This document shows, one piece after another, positions 30,683 through 37,770 of a DNA stretch of 42,608 nt; position 1 is the stretch's first letter; every line of letters starts with the position of its first letter. Source of the stretch: a virus; IMG/VR virus record IMGVR_UViG_3300050821_001772, positions 1-42,608 of that record. One strand, written 5' to 3'. The notes below the pieces were generated by a model, which did no database searches, had not been told where the DNA came from, and saw only the letters and a program-made list of their open reading frames with translations. A program made the translations under genes and the position numbers.

Positions 30683-30832
30683 TTACTCCTTGTCGATTTG
30701 GCGCTCGTCCTCGATCTCGTCGCCCTCATTGAGGTCGCGGTTCTCGAGGGAGCCTTCCTCCTCGTCCTCCTCTTGCTCCTCGGCGTCGGGGGCTTGGAAG
30801 TCATCCCCCTCGTCGTTCTCTATCGCCGCCAT
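30683..30832 (-). CDS. 49-residue hyperacidic protein
   Basis: A short open frame (MAAIENDEGDDFQAPDAEEQ, then EEDEEEGSLENRDLNEGDEI) is packed exactly between the 30838-31068 gene (5-base gap) and the 30119-30658 gene. About half of its residues are D or E, with two R and one K. Its exact fit between neighbours supports coding. Such peptides can act as DNA mimics or charged assembly tails, but no function is shown. Confidence 0.6.
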   Translation of the reverse strand: MAAIENDEGDDFQAPDAEEQEEDEEEGSLENRDLNEGDEIEDERQIDKE

Positions 30833-30837
30833 AGGAG

Positions 30838-31068
30838 TTACGCTCTCGCGCCCGCTACGCGGCGTCCAGCCGGATGGTCACTTGGCCCCACTCCGCTCGC
30901 CTTCGGCCCCGAGAATAATGCGCCCTGCACCGCCTCGATCTGCATCGAGACATTGCCCAGTGGCACGTTCGCGCTATGCTCAGCGGCGATGCTCACGACC
31001 ATCTTGGTCGGCTTGCCGTTTGAGCGAAGGACGCGCTCTACCACTCCTTTCAGTTCTATTTTTGCCAT
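30838..31068 (-). CDS. Small beta-rich protein, unknown
   Basis: This 76-residue protein starts MAKIELKGVVERVLRSNGKP, beta strands in the first 55 residues and a disordered basic tail (DHPAGRRVAGARA). The leader is TAACAAAAAGACA before the ATG, AT-rich, no Shine-Dalgarno. No known family. Confidence 0.55.
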   Translation of the reverse strand: MAKIELKGVVERVLRSNGKPTKMVVSIAAEHSANVPLGNVSMQIEAVQGALFSGPKASGVGPSDHPAGRRVAGARA

Positions 31069-31078
31069 TGTCTTTTTG

Positions 31079-31387
31079 TTACTGCCCGGGGCCGAGCGCC
31101 GGCTTGTCCGGTCTCGCCTCGAGTAGATTTTTCAGCGGTTCCATGCCGAGGCCGCGGCGCTTGTCATCGTGCCGAGTGTCCTCGATGAACGCTATCCGGC
31201 GCTCACGATCCTCGACGATGGAGACTAAGTAGCTCGGGTTTATAAGCCCTTGCTTGACCCGCACGTTCTGGCCGGTCTCTGCCGCATGCATCACGACCGC
31301 CACCTCATCGGGGTCGAGCCTGACATCGTCGCCCTTGCTCATTACCGCCTTGAAGCCGCGCGTGATGATCTGTTTTGCTGTCGCCAT
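31079..31387 (-). CDS. Small phage protein, unknown
   Basis: This 102-residue protein starts MATAKQIITRGFKAVMSKGD. RLDPDEVAVVMHAAETGQNV and LINPSYLVSIVEDRERRIAF look alpha+beta, followed by a basic disordered end. It starts two bases after the stop of the replication-protein gene, so it is probably coupled. No known family. Confidence 0.55.
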   Translation of the reverse strand: MATAKQIITRGFKAVMSKGDDVRLDPDEVAVVMHAAETGQNVRVKQGLINPSYLVSIVEDRERRIAFIEDTRHDDKRRGLGMEPLKNLLEARPDKPALGPGQ

Positions 31388-31389
31388 GG

Positions 31390-32391
31390 TTATGCCACTG
31401 AGCTAATAATTGGCTTGCCTTTCCCGCCCGTAGCGGCGCGCTGTTTATCCGCCCACGCCTTCAGCTCGCCCAGCTTCGACTCCAGCTGGACGGGCGTAGT
31501 GATCGTGGGCGCATAACGCGCCGCATTCGAGTGGCGAAGGTATCCGACCATGCCGCACAGCTGGTCGAAGCCGTATTGCTCCAGCAGGCGCTTTGCGGCG
31601 TCGCGCTGGGGCTTTCGGGCAAACAGCTGGCGGTAGGCCGGGTTGTAGTCCTTGAAGCGGAAGATGATCTCTCCAATCTGCGCCTCGAGGGGGCTTTCTT
31701 TGGTGACCGGATCACCCTTCGCGCCATCGGCGCGATGAGTTCCTATATTCTCTTTATCTATATTATTATTCTGGTCACCGTTTGGTGACTTACGATGTCC
31801 TCGTTTGGTGATACCTTCCCTCACCGTTTGGTGCCTATCCTTATTTGGTGATACTTGACCAGTATGTTTAAGGTATGCAATATATTCGTCTCCGGTCATG
31901 TCTCCCTTGGCCTCATTGCAAGGACGGCAACAGAGGACTTTGTTCTCCTTGGCGCCCGATCCTCCGCGCGAGGTCGGGATGTAGTGGTCGTCGGTGAGGG
32001 TCTTTCCCATCTCGCCGCTCGTGCCGCAGTAGAAACACTGGACTGCGTCGGCCATCGCCCCGTTGGTGTGTGCCACCGGCGCATGTTTGAAGGTAATAAG
32101 CGGGATGATTTGTCGGCCTTTTGGCCCCTGAAATCTCCTTACATAGCCCCTGTTTTCGAGGTTAGTGAGCGAGTTTTGCACTCCCCGGGCGGAGGAGTGG
32201 GTGAGTGTCGCTATCGTCGGGTTGCTCGCAAAGCAGACGCCGTCCTTGAGCGAGTGAAACCAGTACACGACGCCGTAAACGAGGCCATCAAGTGGGGTCA
32301 CTTCTTTGTCGGAAATGAGCACCATCGGGATCATCAAAAAGTCTGGTGCAAAAATAGGACGCCTGTTTTCCTTCATGCCATCATCATACAT
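31390..32391 (-). CDS. Winged-helix replication protein with internal HNH nuclease domain
   Basis: This is a 333-residue protein (start 32391 or 32376). Residues ~10-100 form a winged-helix domain of the type that reads 'f..ip..vl.d..lt..dk.vYg.iy......g.~..sN..ia....~s...v...l..Le..GyI'. Residues ~120-165 are an HNH domain (CFYCG ... DDHYIPTSRGGSG ... NKVLCCRPCNEAKGD). The last ~90 residues (FRFKDYNPAYRQLFARKPQR and a later APTITTPVQLESKLGELK) match a C-terminal domain frequent in phage replication initiators. It probably recruits host replication factors at an origin near 32.4 kb. The HNH in the middle is unusual and may nick or be a mobile insertion. Confidence 0.82.
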   Translation of the reverse strand: MYDDGMKENRRPIFAPDFLMIPMVLISDKEVTPLDGLVYGVVYWFHSLKDGVCFASNPTIATLTHSSARGVQNSLTNLENRGYVRRFQGPKGRQIIPLITFKHAPVAHTNGAMADAVQCFYCGTSGEMGKTLTDDHYIPTSRGGSGAKENKVLCCRPCNEAKGDMTGDEYIAYLKHTGQVSPNKDRHQTVREGITKRGHRKSPNGDQNNNIDKENIGTHRADGAKGDPVTKESPLEAQIGEIIFRFKDYNPAYRQLFARKPQRDAAKRLLEQYGFDQLCGMVGYLRHSNAARYAPTITTPVQLESKLGELKAWADKQRAATGGKGKPIISSVA

Positions 32392-32421
32392 CGTGCCGCG
32401 CAATTTTTGCTATGCCGCCGG

Positions 32422-32443
32422 TGTGGATAACGGCGGGATAAGT
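32422..32443 (-). promoter_or_regulatory. DnaA-box-like direct repeats upstream of the replication protein gene
   Basis: TTATCCACA (32430-32422) is a perfect DnaA box. Next to it, offset by 11 bases, lies TTATCCCGC. They sit 30-50 bases upstream of the replication-protein start, directly after a terminator, so this is a candidate origin or DnaA-regulated promoter. Confidence 0.5.
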
Positions 32444-32455
32444 GCCGCCGCAAGC

Positions 32456-32476
32456 AAAAAGCCGCCCTGCGGCGGC
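32456..32476 (-). terminator. Rho-independent terminator after the exported cysteine protein gene
   Basis: On the minus strand GCCGCC and GGCGGC pair around GCAG, followed by TTTTTGC. It ends the upstream early transcript before the replication-protein unit. Confidence 0.8.
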
Positions 32477-32499
32477 TCTCTGCGGCCTTCCGGCGCGCC

Positions 32500-32907
32500 C
32501 TACGGGATCGCGTGAGGCTTGCTGTCTGCGCTGTAGTTGAGCACGCACGGTGCCGTTGTCTCGTCCGCTACCTTATTCCATTGCGGCTGGACCCAGAAAA
32601 TGAGGAGTCCTTGGCCGGCGGGGAAGCTGAACGTCTCGCTCCCGCTCGTCGCGTGGTTAGCGAAGTTCTGGAAGTGCACGCCGTTCTGGTACCAGACGAC
32701 GCCGTTGACCGAGCTTGCGTCGGTCGTCGTCCATGCGACGGTGACCTTTTGCGTCGAGCCGGTGGTGACGTTGCTGGTCTCGTACACCGAGCACGATGCC
32801 TTCACTACGACCGGAGCCGGAGGCGTGACGACCTTTGCCGACGCCATCGTTGCGAACCCGAGGACTGCTACCGCTGCTAAAACTGCACCTGCAATTTTGT
32901 TTTTCAT
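32500..32907 (-). CDS. Exported small protein with two cysteines
   Basis: This is a 135-residue protein from ATG 32907. MKNKIAGAVLAAVAVLGFAT followed by MASA|KVVTPPAP is a clear signal peptide. The mature part is beta-rich (TQKVTVAWTTTDASSVNGVV, VHFQNFANHATSGSETFSFP) with one cysteine near each end (ASCSVYE and APCVLNY), suggesting a disulfide-closed Ig-like or PKD-like fold. An exported protein in the early region suggests action at the cell surface, e.g. blocking superinfection. The frame upstream of this ATG overlaps another gene. Confidence 0.75.
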   Translation of the reverse strand: MKNKIAGAVLAAVAVLGFATMASAKVVTPPAPVVVKASCSVYETSNVTTGSTQKVTVAWTTTDASSVNGVVWYQNGVHFQNFANHATSGSETFSFPAGQGLLIFWVQPQWNKVADETTAPCVLNYSADSKPHAIP

Positions 32908-32962
32908 ATGCGTTAATTCTATGCCTTTAATGTTGCCTTGTAAATATCGACCTTGGCCGTCT

Positions 32963-33157
32963 TTAGGGCGCGCGCCGTTCCCGAGCGATGTATGTCCACA
33001 CCATGCCGCTATCGATCCACTCCTGCAAGCTCCGAGCTCCGGCGCACTGCAGTATCGCAGCAGGGACGTGGCGCTTCCATTTCTCGAACCAGAGAGCCTT
33101 CTTGCGGTCTGCCGCATCGAATACCTCCTGCATCGTTTTGATCTGTTCGCCTTTCAT
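32963..33157 (-). CDS. Small protein, unknown
   Basis: This 64-residue protein starts MKGEQIKTMQEVFDAADRKK, helical and aromatic (KALWFEKWKRHVPAAILQCA). It is coupled to the SWIM-protein gene by ATGA overlap. No known family. Confidence 0.55.
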   Translation of the reverse strand: MKGEQIKTMQEVFDAADRKKALWFEKWKRHVPAAILQCAGARSLQEWIDSGMVWTYIARERRAP

Positions 33158-33744
33158 GCGGTGCCTGCGTCTCTTTTCGCTGCCTCATCGACGTGGCGGC
33201 AAGTTTTGCGGTAACGGTAGCCCGGGCAGGTGCAGATGAAGCCTTGGCCGGCGACACGGTACACCTCCCAGCCTTTGCCTTTCTGCGTCGCACTCGGTAC
33301 CGTCACCTTCATGGTCGTCTCCATGAGGCGACCTTGCCCCTCGAAGAAGTCGGAGGTAATGCCGAGGCTCTCGCGCATGGCCTTGTACGTCTCCCAGCTG
33401 GCGTACATGCGCGCACGCACCTCGTGCTCGAGCCGGCCGAGGTAGTCGCGGCATTCGGCCTCCTTTTTCGGTATCCAGTATCCGTCGCGGTCGCTCAGGA
33501 TCGGCGCCCAGCGTTCCGTGCGTAGGTCGCGCACGATCTGGCGCACCTGCCGGTGGAGGCTCTCGTTGCTCACGTCCACCTCGTACATGGCCTTGGCGAG
33601 CTGTTCCTGCGTCATGCGGCCGCCTGTAGGGTCTTGCCAGCTCCGGTAGAGGAGGCGCAGGAGTTGCTTCTCCGGCTCGGGGATGTTCGACCGGCCGATG
33701 CCGATCACCTGCGCCTCTACTTTTTGCTGGAAGGTTTCGGTCAT
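33154..33744 (-). CDS. DNA-binding-like protein with C-terminal SWIM zinc finger
   Basis: This is a 196-residue protein from ATG 33744 (MTETFQQKVEAQVIGIGRSN). The first ~100 residues are helical with a possible HTH (MTQEQLAKAMYEVDVSNESL, RQIVRDLRTERWAPILSDRD). The C-terminal YRVAGQGFICTCPGYRYRKT then CRHVDEA is a SWIM-type finger (C-x-C...C-x-H). SWIM domains are found in recombination and DNA-binding proteins, e.g. partners of Rad51 paralogues and some transposases. It is coupled by ATGA overlaps on both sides. It may serve the recombination module encoded just upstream. Confidence 0.72.
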   Translation of the reverse strand: MTETFQQKVEAQVIGIGRSNIPEPEKQLLRLLYRSWQDPTGGRMTQEQLAKAMYEVDVSNESLHRQVRQIVRDLRTERWAPILSDRDGYWIPKKEAECRDYLGRLEHEVRARMYASWETYKAMRESLGITSDFFEGQGRLMETTMKVTVPSATQKGKGWEVYRVAGQGFICTCPGYRYRKTCRHVDEAAKRDAGTA

Positions 33745-33941
33745 GATAGTGGGTTCTTGCTGTGGTCGAGGATCACCGTCGGCGCGGCCTCTTTGAAGAT
33801 CTCGCCGAGCTCGTTGAGGTGGTGGTTGATCATCGTGCGCTGGTTGGTCGTGAAGGGTATGTCGCGGAGGTAGTCGGCGAGGAGGCCGATGCGGAATTTC
33901 CACTTCTCCTCGGGTGATGCGGTGTCGGGGTTGTAGGCCAT
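33741..33941 (-). CDS. Small helical protein, unknown
   Basis: This 66-residue protein starts MAYNPDTASPEEKWKFRIGL, helical throughout. It starts one base after the upstream stop and overlaps the next start by ATGA. No known family. Confidence 0.55.
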   Translation of the reverse strand: MAYNPDTASPEEKWKFRIGLLADYLRDIPFTTNQRTMINHHLNELGEIFKEAAPTVILDHSKNPLS

Positions 33942-33942
33942 A

Positions 33943-34245
33943 TTAGTAGCAGGGGCCAGAGCCAGTGTTGTGCACCATCTCCGCCGGTATATTTTTAGTG
34001 GCTAGTAATGCTTTGGTCGCGTCGCGCAGGTCGGTGTGCTTGCGTCCGAAGTCTGCGAGTTCCTTCCCGTCTCGGCCGACCACTTTCCATCCGTGGTCGC
34101 CCCCGCGCGGCCCGACGTGTTCGACGATCCTTCCGATGCGGTCGAGCGGCACTATCTTTTCGTCCTCTCGGTACCCCATGATGCCCGTATCGTAGTACGA
34201 GTATCTGAGGTAGAGGTGGTCGCTTTTTATTTGAGCCGTGTCCAT
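33943..34245 (-). CDS. Small protein downstream of the nuclease-FtsK fusion, unknown
   Basis: This 100-residue protein starts MDTAQIKSDHLYLRYSYYDT. Mixed alpha/beta with VPLDRIGRIVEHVGPRGGDH and a C-terminal PAEMVHNTGSGPCY. It starts two bases after the fusion gene's stop, so it is probably co-translated. No family. Confidence 0.55.
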   Translation of the reverse strand: MDTAQIKSDHLYLRYSYYDTGIMGYREDEKIVPLDRIGRIVEHVGPRGGDHGWKVVGRDGKELADFGRKHTDLRDATKALLATKNIPAEMVHNTGSGPCY

Positions 34246-34247
34246 AC

Positions 34248-36338
34248 CTAGTCGGCAATGAAGCCTTGTAAGCGGGTAATGCCGACCCCGGGGTGCATGA
34301 AGAGAAGGTCGCCTTTGCCGGTGAGCTTCTCTGCGCCCTCGACTCCGAGTATCACCTTGCTATCGGTGGCGGAGGCGGTCGTGAGCGCGATGCGGGTGGG
34401 GAAGTTGGCCTTGATCAAGCCGGTTATCACGTCCACGCTCGGGCGCTGCGTCGCAATGATCAAGTGGATGCCGACCGCGCGCGCCATCTGTGCGAGGCGG
34501 ACAATCATCTCCTCGACCGTTGCCATCTCGTCGTCGGGCTCGGGCGGCGTGTAGGCCATGCCCATCTTTGCGAACTGTTTCGCCATCTGCTCCACCTTGG
34601 CACGCGTGACGATCGTCTGCAGGCTCTCGCGCTTTTTCGCTCTGCGTGAGATAACCTTGCCCTGTAGTATCAGGTCGGCGAACTCGTCGACCACCGTCAC
34701 GATCCAAGGCAGCGAGTCGCCGTGCTTGGCGTTGTAGGAGGTGATGTCCTTGACCTTCGCCTTCTCGAGCAGCTTGTAGCGGCTCTCCATCTCGTCGGTG
34801 AGGCCTTTCAGTATCAGCAGCGCGTCTCCGTATTCGTAGGCGATCTTGCCGCCGTGGAGGTGCTTGTCGCCTTTCCACTCGGCGAGCTCCACCCGCTTCG
34901 GGTCGATGAGTATGAGGTGCATCCGGTCCGGCGTGTTCTGTTTGGTGAGTGCCTTTAGGAAGGTGCGGATCGTGACGCTCTTGCCGCTGCCGGTCGTGCC
35001 GGCTACCAAGAGGTGCGGCATGTCGTTGAGGAAGGCCATGTGCGGCGTACCTTGCACGTCCACCCCGATCGGCAGCGAGAGGCTGTCCTTGACGATCTCC
35101 GCCTTGGTGAGCTTCGCCACCGTGCGGCCTTCGGTCGGTACTTCGATCCCGACGAGGCTCGTCCCGGGGATCGGTGCGAGGATGCGTATCTCGCCCTTCG
35201 CTTCGATCGCGCGGGCGATGTCCGCCTTGTGCTTTCCGAAGCGGCTCATCGGGATGCCGGCGCTGACTTTGAAGCGGTACTGCACGACGCTCGTGCCGGT
35301 GATCGCCTCGGTCGGCTCGACGGGGATGCCGAACTCTGCGAGGCGCAGCTTGATTTTCTCCTCGGGCAGGAGGTGCCTGTTGACGTCGCTGTCGAGTCTC
35401 GAGCTCACGAACTTCTTGCTGGTGTAGGCGACGTCGCGCACCTTGTGCATCACCTCGACGTCGCTCATGTCGCCGGAGAGCAGACCTTGCGCGTAAAGCA
35501 GCCCAGCTTGCTCACCATCGAACGGATCGCTGAGGTTCGGGAGGAATATCGCCTCGGGGTTGCGGAGGAAGCGGATCACGTCGCCGTAGAGGTTGTAAAA
35601 AATGATCCGGTATTGCTCGTGGCTGAACGGTATCGCCCAGTCGCGCACCTGCGGTTTGCCGGCGTTCTCCTTGCTGTTCTCGGTGACCTTCACCTCGCGG
35701 AAGAGCATGCGGTCGGCGTTGATGCCTTTGGCCGCCTTGAGGAGGTGCCAGAGGAATTGGCTCTGTATAATTTTGATCCAGTCCTCCTCGTCGTATTCGG
35801 TGAAGGTCTTGACGAACTTCACGTCGACGATCTCGATGCCGCCGTCCTTGCGTTGGTGCACGATGTCGGGCACTCCAACGGCCGGCAGCGGCAGCTCTTG
35901 CCCGTCGATCGTGTGCAGCGTGGCCTCCATTTTCTCCTCGCAGAGCAGCACCTCGTTGTACTCGGGCTCCTCGGCAAAGTAAAAGCGCATCGCCTGCTGG
36001 TACGTCTTGAGCATTCCTTCGCGGCTTCCGGTCTTGCCGTATTCGATGTTGGCGTCCGGATAGTCGACGAGGTATTGCATGCCGAAGTCGATCGCGAGCT
36101 CGCGTGCCTCGTTGCGATCGGCCGGTGTTGCGATGTCCTTGTTGCCGCCGTAGTAGACCTTCAGCGCCTCGTGGCCGGCCCGACCGACCATGCCGGAGAC
36201 TCCGGTGGGCCGATCGTACACGCCAAGGATGTACTTGAGTTTGTAAATGATCGGGTTTCGCAGCAGCTGCGTGAGCCCCGAGTAGCTCATTTTGTCGACC
36301 GGCATCTGCACGGTCTTTGTGTCCTGTTTTTGATCCAT
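34248..36338 (-). CDS. PD-(D/E)XK nuclease fused to FtsK/HerA-type DNA translocase
   Basis: This is a 696-residue protein. Residues ~15-260 form a RecB/Cas4-type nuclease: MVGRAGHEAL (His 56), AVGVPDIV (Asp 158), EIVDVKF (Asp 172, Lys 174) and IIQSQFLWHLL (the Q-x3-Y/W motif). Residues ~350-415 resemble the FtsK beta region (FKVSAGIPMSRFGKHKADIA ... IRILAPIPGTSLVGIEVP). The motor has Walker A VAGTTGSGKS (~445-454), LILIDPKRVELAEW, Walker B VTVVDEFADLIL (551-552) and IIATQRPSVDVITGLIKANF. It ends right after the motor (TRLQGFIAD) and lacks the DNA-reading gamma domain. Own promoter at 36366-36394. RecT lies two genes upstream. A role in DNA end resection or recombination is inferred. Confidence 0.92.
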   Translation of the reverse strand: MDQKQDTKTVQMPVDKMSYSGLTQLLRNPIIYKLKYILGVYDRPTGVSGMVGRAGHEALKVYYGGNKDIATPADRNEARELAIDFGMQYLVDYPDANIEYGKTGSREGMLKTYQQAMRFYFAEEPEYNEVLLCEEKMEATLHTIDGQELPLPAVGVPDIVHQRKDGGIEIVDVKFVKTFTEYDEEDWIKIIQSQFLWHLLKAAKGINADRMLFREVKVTENSKENAGKPQVRDWAIPFSHEQYRIIFYNLYGDVIRFLRNPEAIFLPNLSDPFDGEQAGLLYAQGLLSGDMSDVEVMHKVRDVAYTSKKFVSSRLDSDVNRHLLPEEKIKLRLAEFGIPVEPTEAITGTSVVQYRFKVSAGIPMSRFGKHKADIARAIEAKGEIRILAPIPGTSLVGIEVPTEGRTVAKLTKAEIVKDSLSLPIGVDVQGTPHMAFLNDMPHLLVAGTTGSGKSVTIRTFLKALTKQNTPDRMHLILIDPKRVELAEWKGDKHLHGGKIAYEYGDALLILKGLTDEMESRYKLLEKAKVKDITSYNAKHGDSLPWIVTVVDEFADLILQGKVISRRAKKRESLQTIVTRAKVEQMAKQFAKMGMAYTPPEPDDEMATVEEMIVRLAQMARAVGIHLIIATQRPSVDVITGLIKANFPTRIALTTASATDSKVILGVEGAEKLTGKGDLLFMHPGVGITRLQGFIAD

Positions 36339-36365
36339 GGTAACAGTCTAGCTAGTAATACCCCT

Positions 36366-36394
36366 ATCCTACTCGCGCTTGCTTTCGCTGTCAA
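36366..36394 (-). promoter_or_regulatory. Sigma-70 promoter TTGACA-N17-TAGGAT for the nuclease-FtsK gene
   Basis: TTGACA (36394-36389), 17 bases, TAGGAT (36371-36366). The predicted start near 36359 gives a leader of ~20 bases. A palindromic repeat (AGCGCT...AGCGCT, 36394-36409) abuts the -35, and AGTTATCCCCTT lies further upstream. Same layout as the promoter at 40001-40029. Confidence 0.7.
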
Positions 36395-36849
36395 GCGCTC
36401 GTAAGCGCTCGCGCAAGGGGATAACTCGGCACGCAATTCCGAGCGAGCTTTATGTCAAGGCTGCCGTTTTTGAGGATTGCTTGGTGCTCCGTTGCGAGCA
36501 TGAAAGCAGCGACCGCAGTCGGTTCCATCTGGATGCCTATGTACCGGATTGGGAACGTCAGTTCGATCGTCTCCTCGTGGTCGGCGTATGCGCGCCACGT
36601 CGGATCGAAGGCATGCACGCCGTCGGTGACCCATGCGTGATAAATCCACTCGTCATAGTCCTTCGGGTTCTCCGCGATGCCCTCGACGTACCAGATTTTT
36701 CTATCCGGCTTCGTGGCATCAAACGCTGCGAGGATCGAGGTATCAAAGCAGCGCCCGACCGGTCCGCGGCGTATGTATTTCGGGCAGAGCGCACTCTTGT
36801 ATTGCCTGCCGTGCTTTCGCACGAAGTCGACGATCTCGTCGTGATCCAT
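36391..36849 (-). CDS. Transglutaminase/papain-fold-like protein between RecT and the nuclease-FtsK gene
   Basis: This is a 152-residue protein from ATG 36849 (MDHDEIVDFVRKHGRQYKSA). GPVGRCFDTSILAAFDAT, WIYHAWVTDGVHAFDPTW and PIRYIGIQM form the pattern 'g.C...s.....a...........yveGia.....~~HaW...dg..~DPTw......Y.Gi', a Cys-His-Asp set as in transglutaminase-like enzymes. The target is unknown; a protease, deamidase or inactive scaffold is equally possible. It starts one base after RecT's stop, and its 3' end carries the promoter of the next gene. Confidence 0.68.
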   Translation of the reverse strand: MDHDEIVDFVRKHGRQYKSALCPKYIRRGPVGRCFDTSILAAFDATKPDRKIWYVEGIAENPKDYDEWIYHAWVTDGVHAFDPTWRAYADHEETIELTFPIRYIGIQMEPTAVAAFMLATEHQAILKNGSLDIKLARNCVPSYPLARALTSA

Positions 36850-36850
36850 A

Positions 36851-37753
36851 CTACTCGCCCTTCTTTTCCTTGGCGCACTCGGTGCAGTTGCCTTTGTCGT
36901 CCTCGAAGTCGACGTGGTGGAGTCCGGCTTTGCACTTCTCCGGATCGCGCTCGCCCTCGGGCTCCTTTGGCAGCGTCTTTTCCGGTTCGTGGAAGCTGCT
37001 GCCGACCGCTGCGCCGCCTGCATCGAGGTTGGGACGGTCGATGCCTTCGCCCTCGTAGTCGACGGCGACCGCCTGTATGAGCTCGGCCGACTTCGGCAGG
37101 AGCTTCGAGAGCTGAATGAGGCACGTCTTTTTCCACATCCAGAGCTCGGGGTCTTTGTCGCTGTTCCACGGGCTGTCCTTGGTGTTTTTCGCTTTGCTGA
37201 GGTCTTTGATCGCCATCACCTCGTCCTTGCTCATCACCTTGAACACGCGGCCGCCGTTGGGCGTGACCGCGACGGCGTAGACGCCGATCGGATCGCCTTT
37301 CGGTTTGCCGAAGGCAGTGGGCACGTGCACAAGGGTCGTGTCGAGACCTTCCGCATATTCCCATTTGTCGTTCTCGTAAATAATGAGCGCCTTGACCGAC
37401 TTCACGCCGGCCCTGTAAAAGAGCGTGACGTAGCCTTGGTACCCGATCTGGAATTTCGCGTCCTTGCCGTAGGGTATGACGTAAGCCTCGCCGCCGACGC
37501 CGGACGGGAGGAAGTTGAATTGCGCGCTCTGCACGAAGGCCATGACGAGGCTCGTGCGATCGCACTCGAGCAGCTTCGGCACGCGCCGGACGTACTCGAT
37601 CGCCGCAGCCATAAAGCGCTGCGCCTTTTCTTTGTCGCCGCTGTAGTAGCTGACGACGGTTTTCATCGGGTCTCCCGCCATCACTTGCTTGAGTGATTCG
37701 ATCGGAGTCTGAGGGCGGGTTACCACTGCATGGGAGTCCTGTTTTTGGTCCAT
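36851..37753 (-). CDS. recT: RecT-family single-strand annealing protein with C-terminal zinc-like motif
   Basis: In this 300-residue protein residues ~30-230 match RecT: FMAAAIEYVRRVPKLLECDR ('...v...p.L..c...S.~~a...aa.l.l.p'), YVIPYGKDAKFQIGYQGYVT ('A.~vpy..~..~~~GykG~i.l..r'), GVYAVAVTPNGGRVFKVMSK, and DPELWMWKKTCLIQLSKLLP ('~.~m..Kta~r~l.k~lp'). The C-terminus has CKAGLHHVDFEDDKGNCTEC, a C-x4-H...C-x2-C set that could bind zinc. It anneals complementary ssDNA. Its first six residues, MDQKQD, are identical to those of the nuclease-FtsK protein. Confidence 0.9.
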   Translation of the reverse strand: MDQKQDSHAVVTRPQTPIESLKQVMAGDPMKTVVSYYSGDKEKAQRFMAAAIEYVRRVPKLLECDRTSLVMAFVQSAQFNFLPSGVGGEAYVIPYGKDAKFQIGYQGYVTLFYRAGVKSVKALIIYENDKWEYAEGLDTTLVHVPTAFGKPKGDPIGVYAVAVTPNGGRVFKVMSKDEVMAIKDLSKAKNTKDSPWNSDKDPELWMWKKTCLIQLSKLLPKSAELIQAVAVDYEGEGIDRPNLDAGGAAVGSSFHEPEKTLPKEPEGERDPEKCKAGLHHVDFEDDKGNCTECAKEKKGE

Positions 37754-37770
37754 GGTAGTGAGGTTAGTTT

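Noticed and set aside
31375-31410. A tRNA D-arm-like sequence (TTAGCTCAGTGGCATA) on the minus strand
   Set aside because: No acceptor stem, anticodon arm or T-arm follows, and it is the junction of two genes.
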